From assembly GCA_030587365.1 (NCBI GenBank), contig JAUQZE010000004.1, positions 1-64,000 on the forward strand: a DNA stretch of 64,000 bases, written 5' to 3'. The first letter of the stretch is position 1; each line of letters starts with the position of its first letter. Below the pieces are notes generated by a model. The model had not been told where the DNA came from, did no database searches, and saw only the letters and a list, made by a program, of their open reading frames with translations. Shown here piece by piece: positions 63,546 through 64,000 of this stretch. Made by a program: the position numbers and the translations under genes. Source of the stretch: Candidatus Freyarchaeota archaeon (lineage in GTDB: Archaea > Asgardarchaeota > Jordiarchaeia > Jordiarchaeales > Jordiarchaeaceae).

Positions 63546-64000
63546 TCATTTTTTATTCAACTTGGATGTATTCCAGAGGTATTCAAAATAATCGGTTGCT
63601 AATGCGGCGAGTCCCAGATGGTCCGACCATATTCCCATTGTGAAAATAATTTCCCCTTTCGGGGTGATTTCTGGGAATATAATGATTGCCTCACGTTTAT
63701 CTATTATTATACCGCCGCCATATAATACGTCTCTGGTTCTTATCTCTCTAGAGTATTTAAACAATTTGTCCAAAATCGTGTCATCAACATCCGAAGTCAT
63801 AAATTTGGTTTCCACATCTTTGCCCCTTAGTTTATCCAAAATCTGTTGCAGAGTATCAATATTTTCATCCGTTATTTTCGGAAAAGCGATTAGTATGTTC
63901 TTCTTTGTTTTCTCCACCATCTCCCTGATTTTTTCTAAGAGGTTCTCCTCTCCATGAATTATCCAAATGTCCGGTCGTTCAGACTCCCCGCTTTTCTCAT
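63546..64000 (-). CDS. TrmB family regulator, C-terminal part, cut by window edge
   Basis: The frame runs off the right edge. The visible 151 residues begin with PDIWIIHGEENLLEKIREMV and continue KKNILIAFPKI ... GGGIIIDKREAIIIFPEI and end ATDYFEYLWNTSKLNKK. These match the second (effector, phospholipase-D-like) domain of TrmB transcription regulators, with the WxxxGxExxxxxI opening. The N-terminal winged helix would lie outside the window. It is upstream of and co-transcribed with the methyltransferase. Ligand unknown (maltose- or other sugar-type sensors in relatives). Confidence 0.8.
   Translation of the reverse strand, partial: EKSGESERPDIWIIHGEENLLEKIREMVEKTKKNILIAFPKITDENIDTLQQILDKLRGKDVETKFMTSDVDDTILDKLFKYSREIRTRDVLYGGGIIIDKREAIIIFPEITPKGEIIFTMGIWSDHLGLAALATDYFEYLWNTSKLNKK

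Noticed and set aside
1..64000. CRISPR arrays, rRNA or long direct repeats
   Set aside because: I looked for regularly spaced repeats, rRNA-like conserved stretches and tRNA T-loops and saw none; a computed search would be more sensitive.

Overview
The window looks like a piece of an Asgard archaeon genome. The clues are archaeal enzymes (BpsA-like branched polyamine synthase, archaeal-type AsnRS, split glycine decarboxylase, IorAB, AOR, stand-alone Hdr subunits) together with eukaryote-flavoured families: a Rag/Gtr-like GTPase with a C-terminal roadblock/longin-like domain, longin-like proteins, an arrestin-like protein and four V4R-domain proteins. Two genes at 44.5-47.1 kb contain in-frame TGA codons exactly where paralogues in the same locus have cysteine. 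Each is followed by a hairpin of the eukaryote-like SECIS type reported for Lokiarchaeota, so the organism probably uses selenocysteine. Genes often start with TTG or GTG after a strong GGAGG-type ribosome binding site. The lineage within Asgard is not settled; BpsA hints at a warm habitat, but weakly.

Layout. 0-1.2 kb: edge of an unknown gene and an N-terminally truncated TnpB. 1.2-5.5 kb: phosphohexomutase, then the polyamine operon speD-speE-bpsA. 5.5-15.3 kb: iorB, a 5-methylcytosine RNA methyltransferase with its PUA domain as a separate gene, Nudix, iorA (interrupted by an in-frame TAG), a LarA-type racemase, Fe-S proteins and a GNAT enzyme. 15.6-18.3 kb: longin/HTH gene pair and a coiled-coil protein ending in a TrmB-like sensor domain. 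18.4-24 kb: AOR with its ferredoxin, a homocitrate/isopropylmalate synthase with RAM domain, a left-handed beta-helix acyltransferase and a HEYLH protein. 24-29.4 kb: TPR protein, gcvT, gcvPB, gcvPA.

29.7-43.0 kb is a 13 kb plus-strand island: CBS protein, longin-like protein, gingipain-like protease, FrhB-like F420 oxidoreductase, Rag-like GTPase, arrestin-like protein and four tandem paralogues made of a P-loop-less KaiC-like domain plus V4R. The longin-like and FrhB-like proteins share an obviously homologous C-terminal beta domain, and the arrestin-like protein ends in a similar region. The inference is a membrane- or redox-linked GTPase signalling module; I know no description of this combination.

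43.0-53.7 kb is a minus-strand heterodisulfide-reductase-type electron transfer locus: hdrC, hdrB, hdrD-like, a double-flavin hdrA, a frameshifted mvhD, a small gene, a second hdrA (two Sec), vhuD/mvhD (two Sec), and an FrhB-like protein with an N-terminal HTH. No hydrogenase large or small subunit is present, so electrons probably come from F420 or another donor. A GC-rich structured 72-nt element lies upstream. 54-64 kb holds single genes: membrane protein, nucleoside phosphorylase, geranylgeranyl reductase family, MoaD/ThiS, NadA, Usp, VWA-zinc ribbon protein, AsnRS, a helical protein, a methyltransferase and the end of a TrmB regulator.
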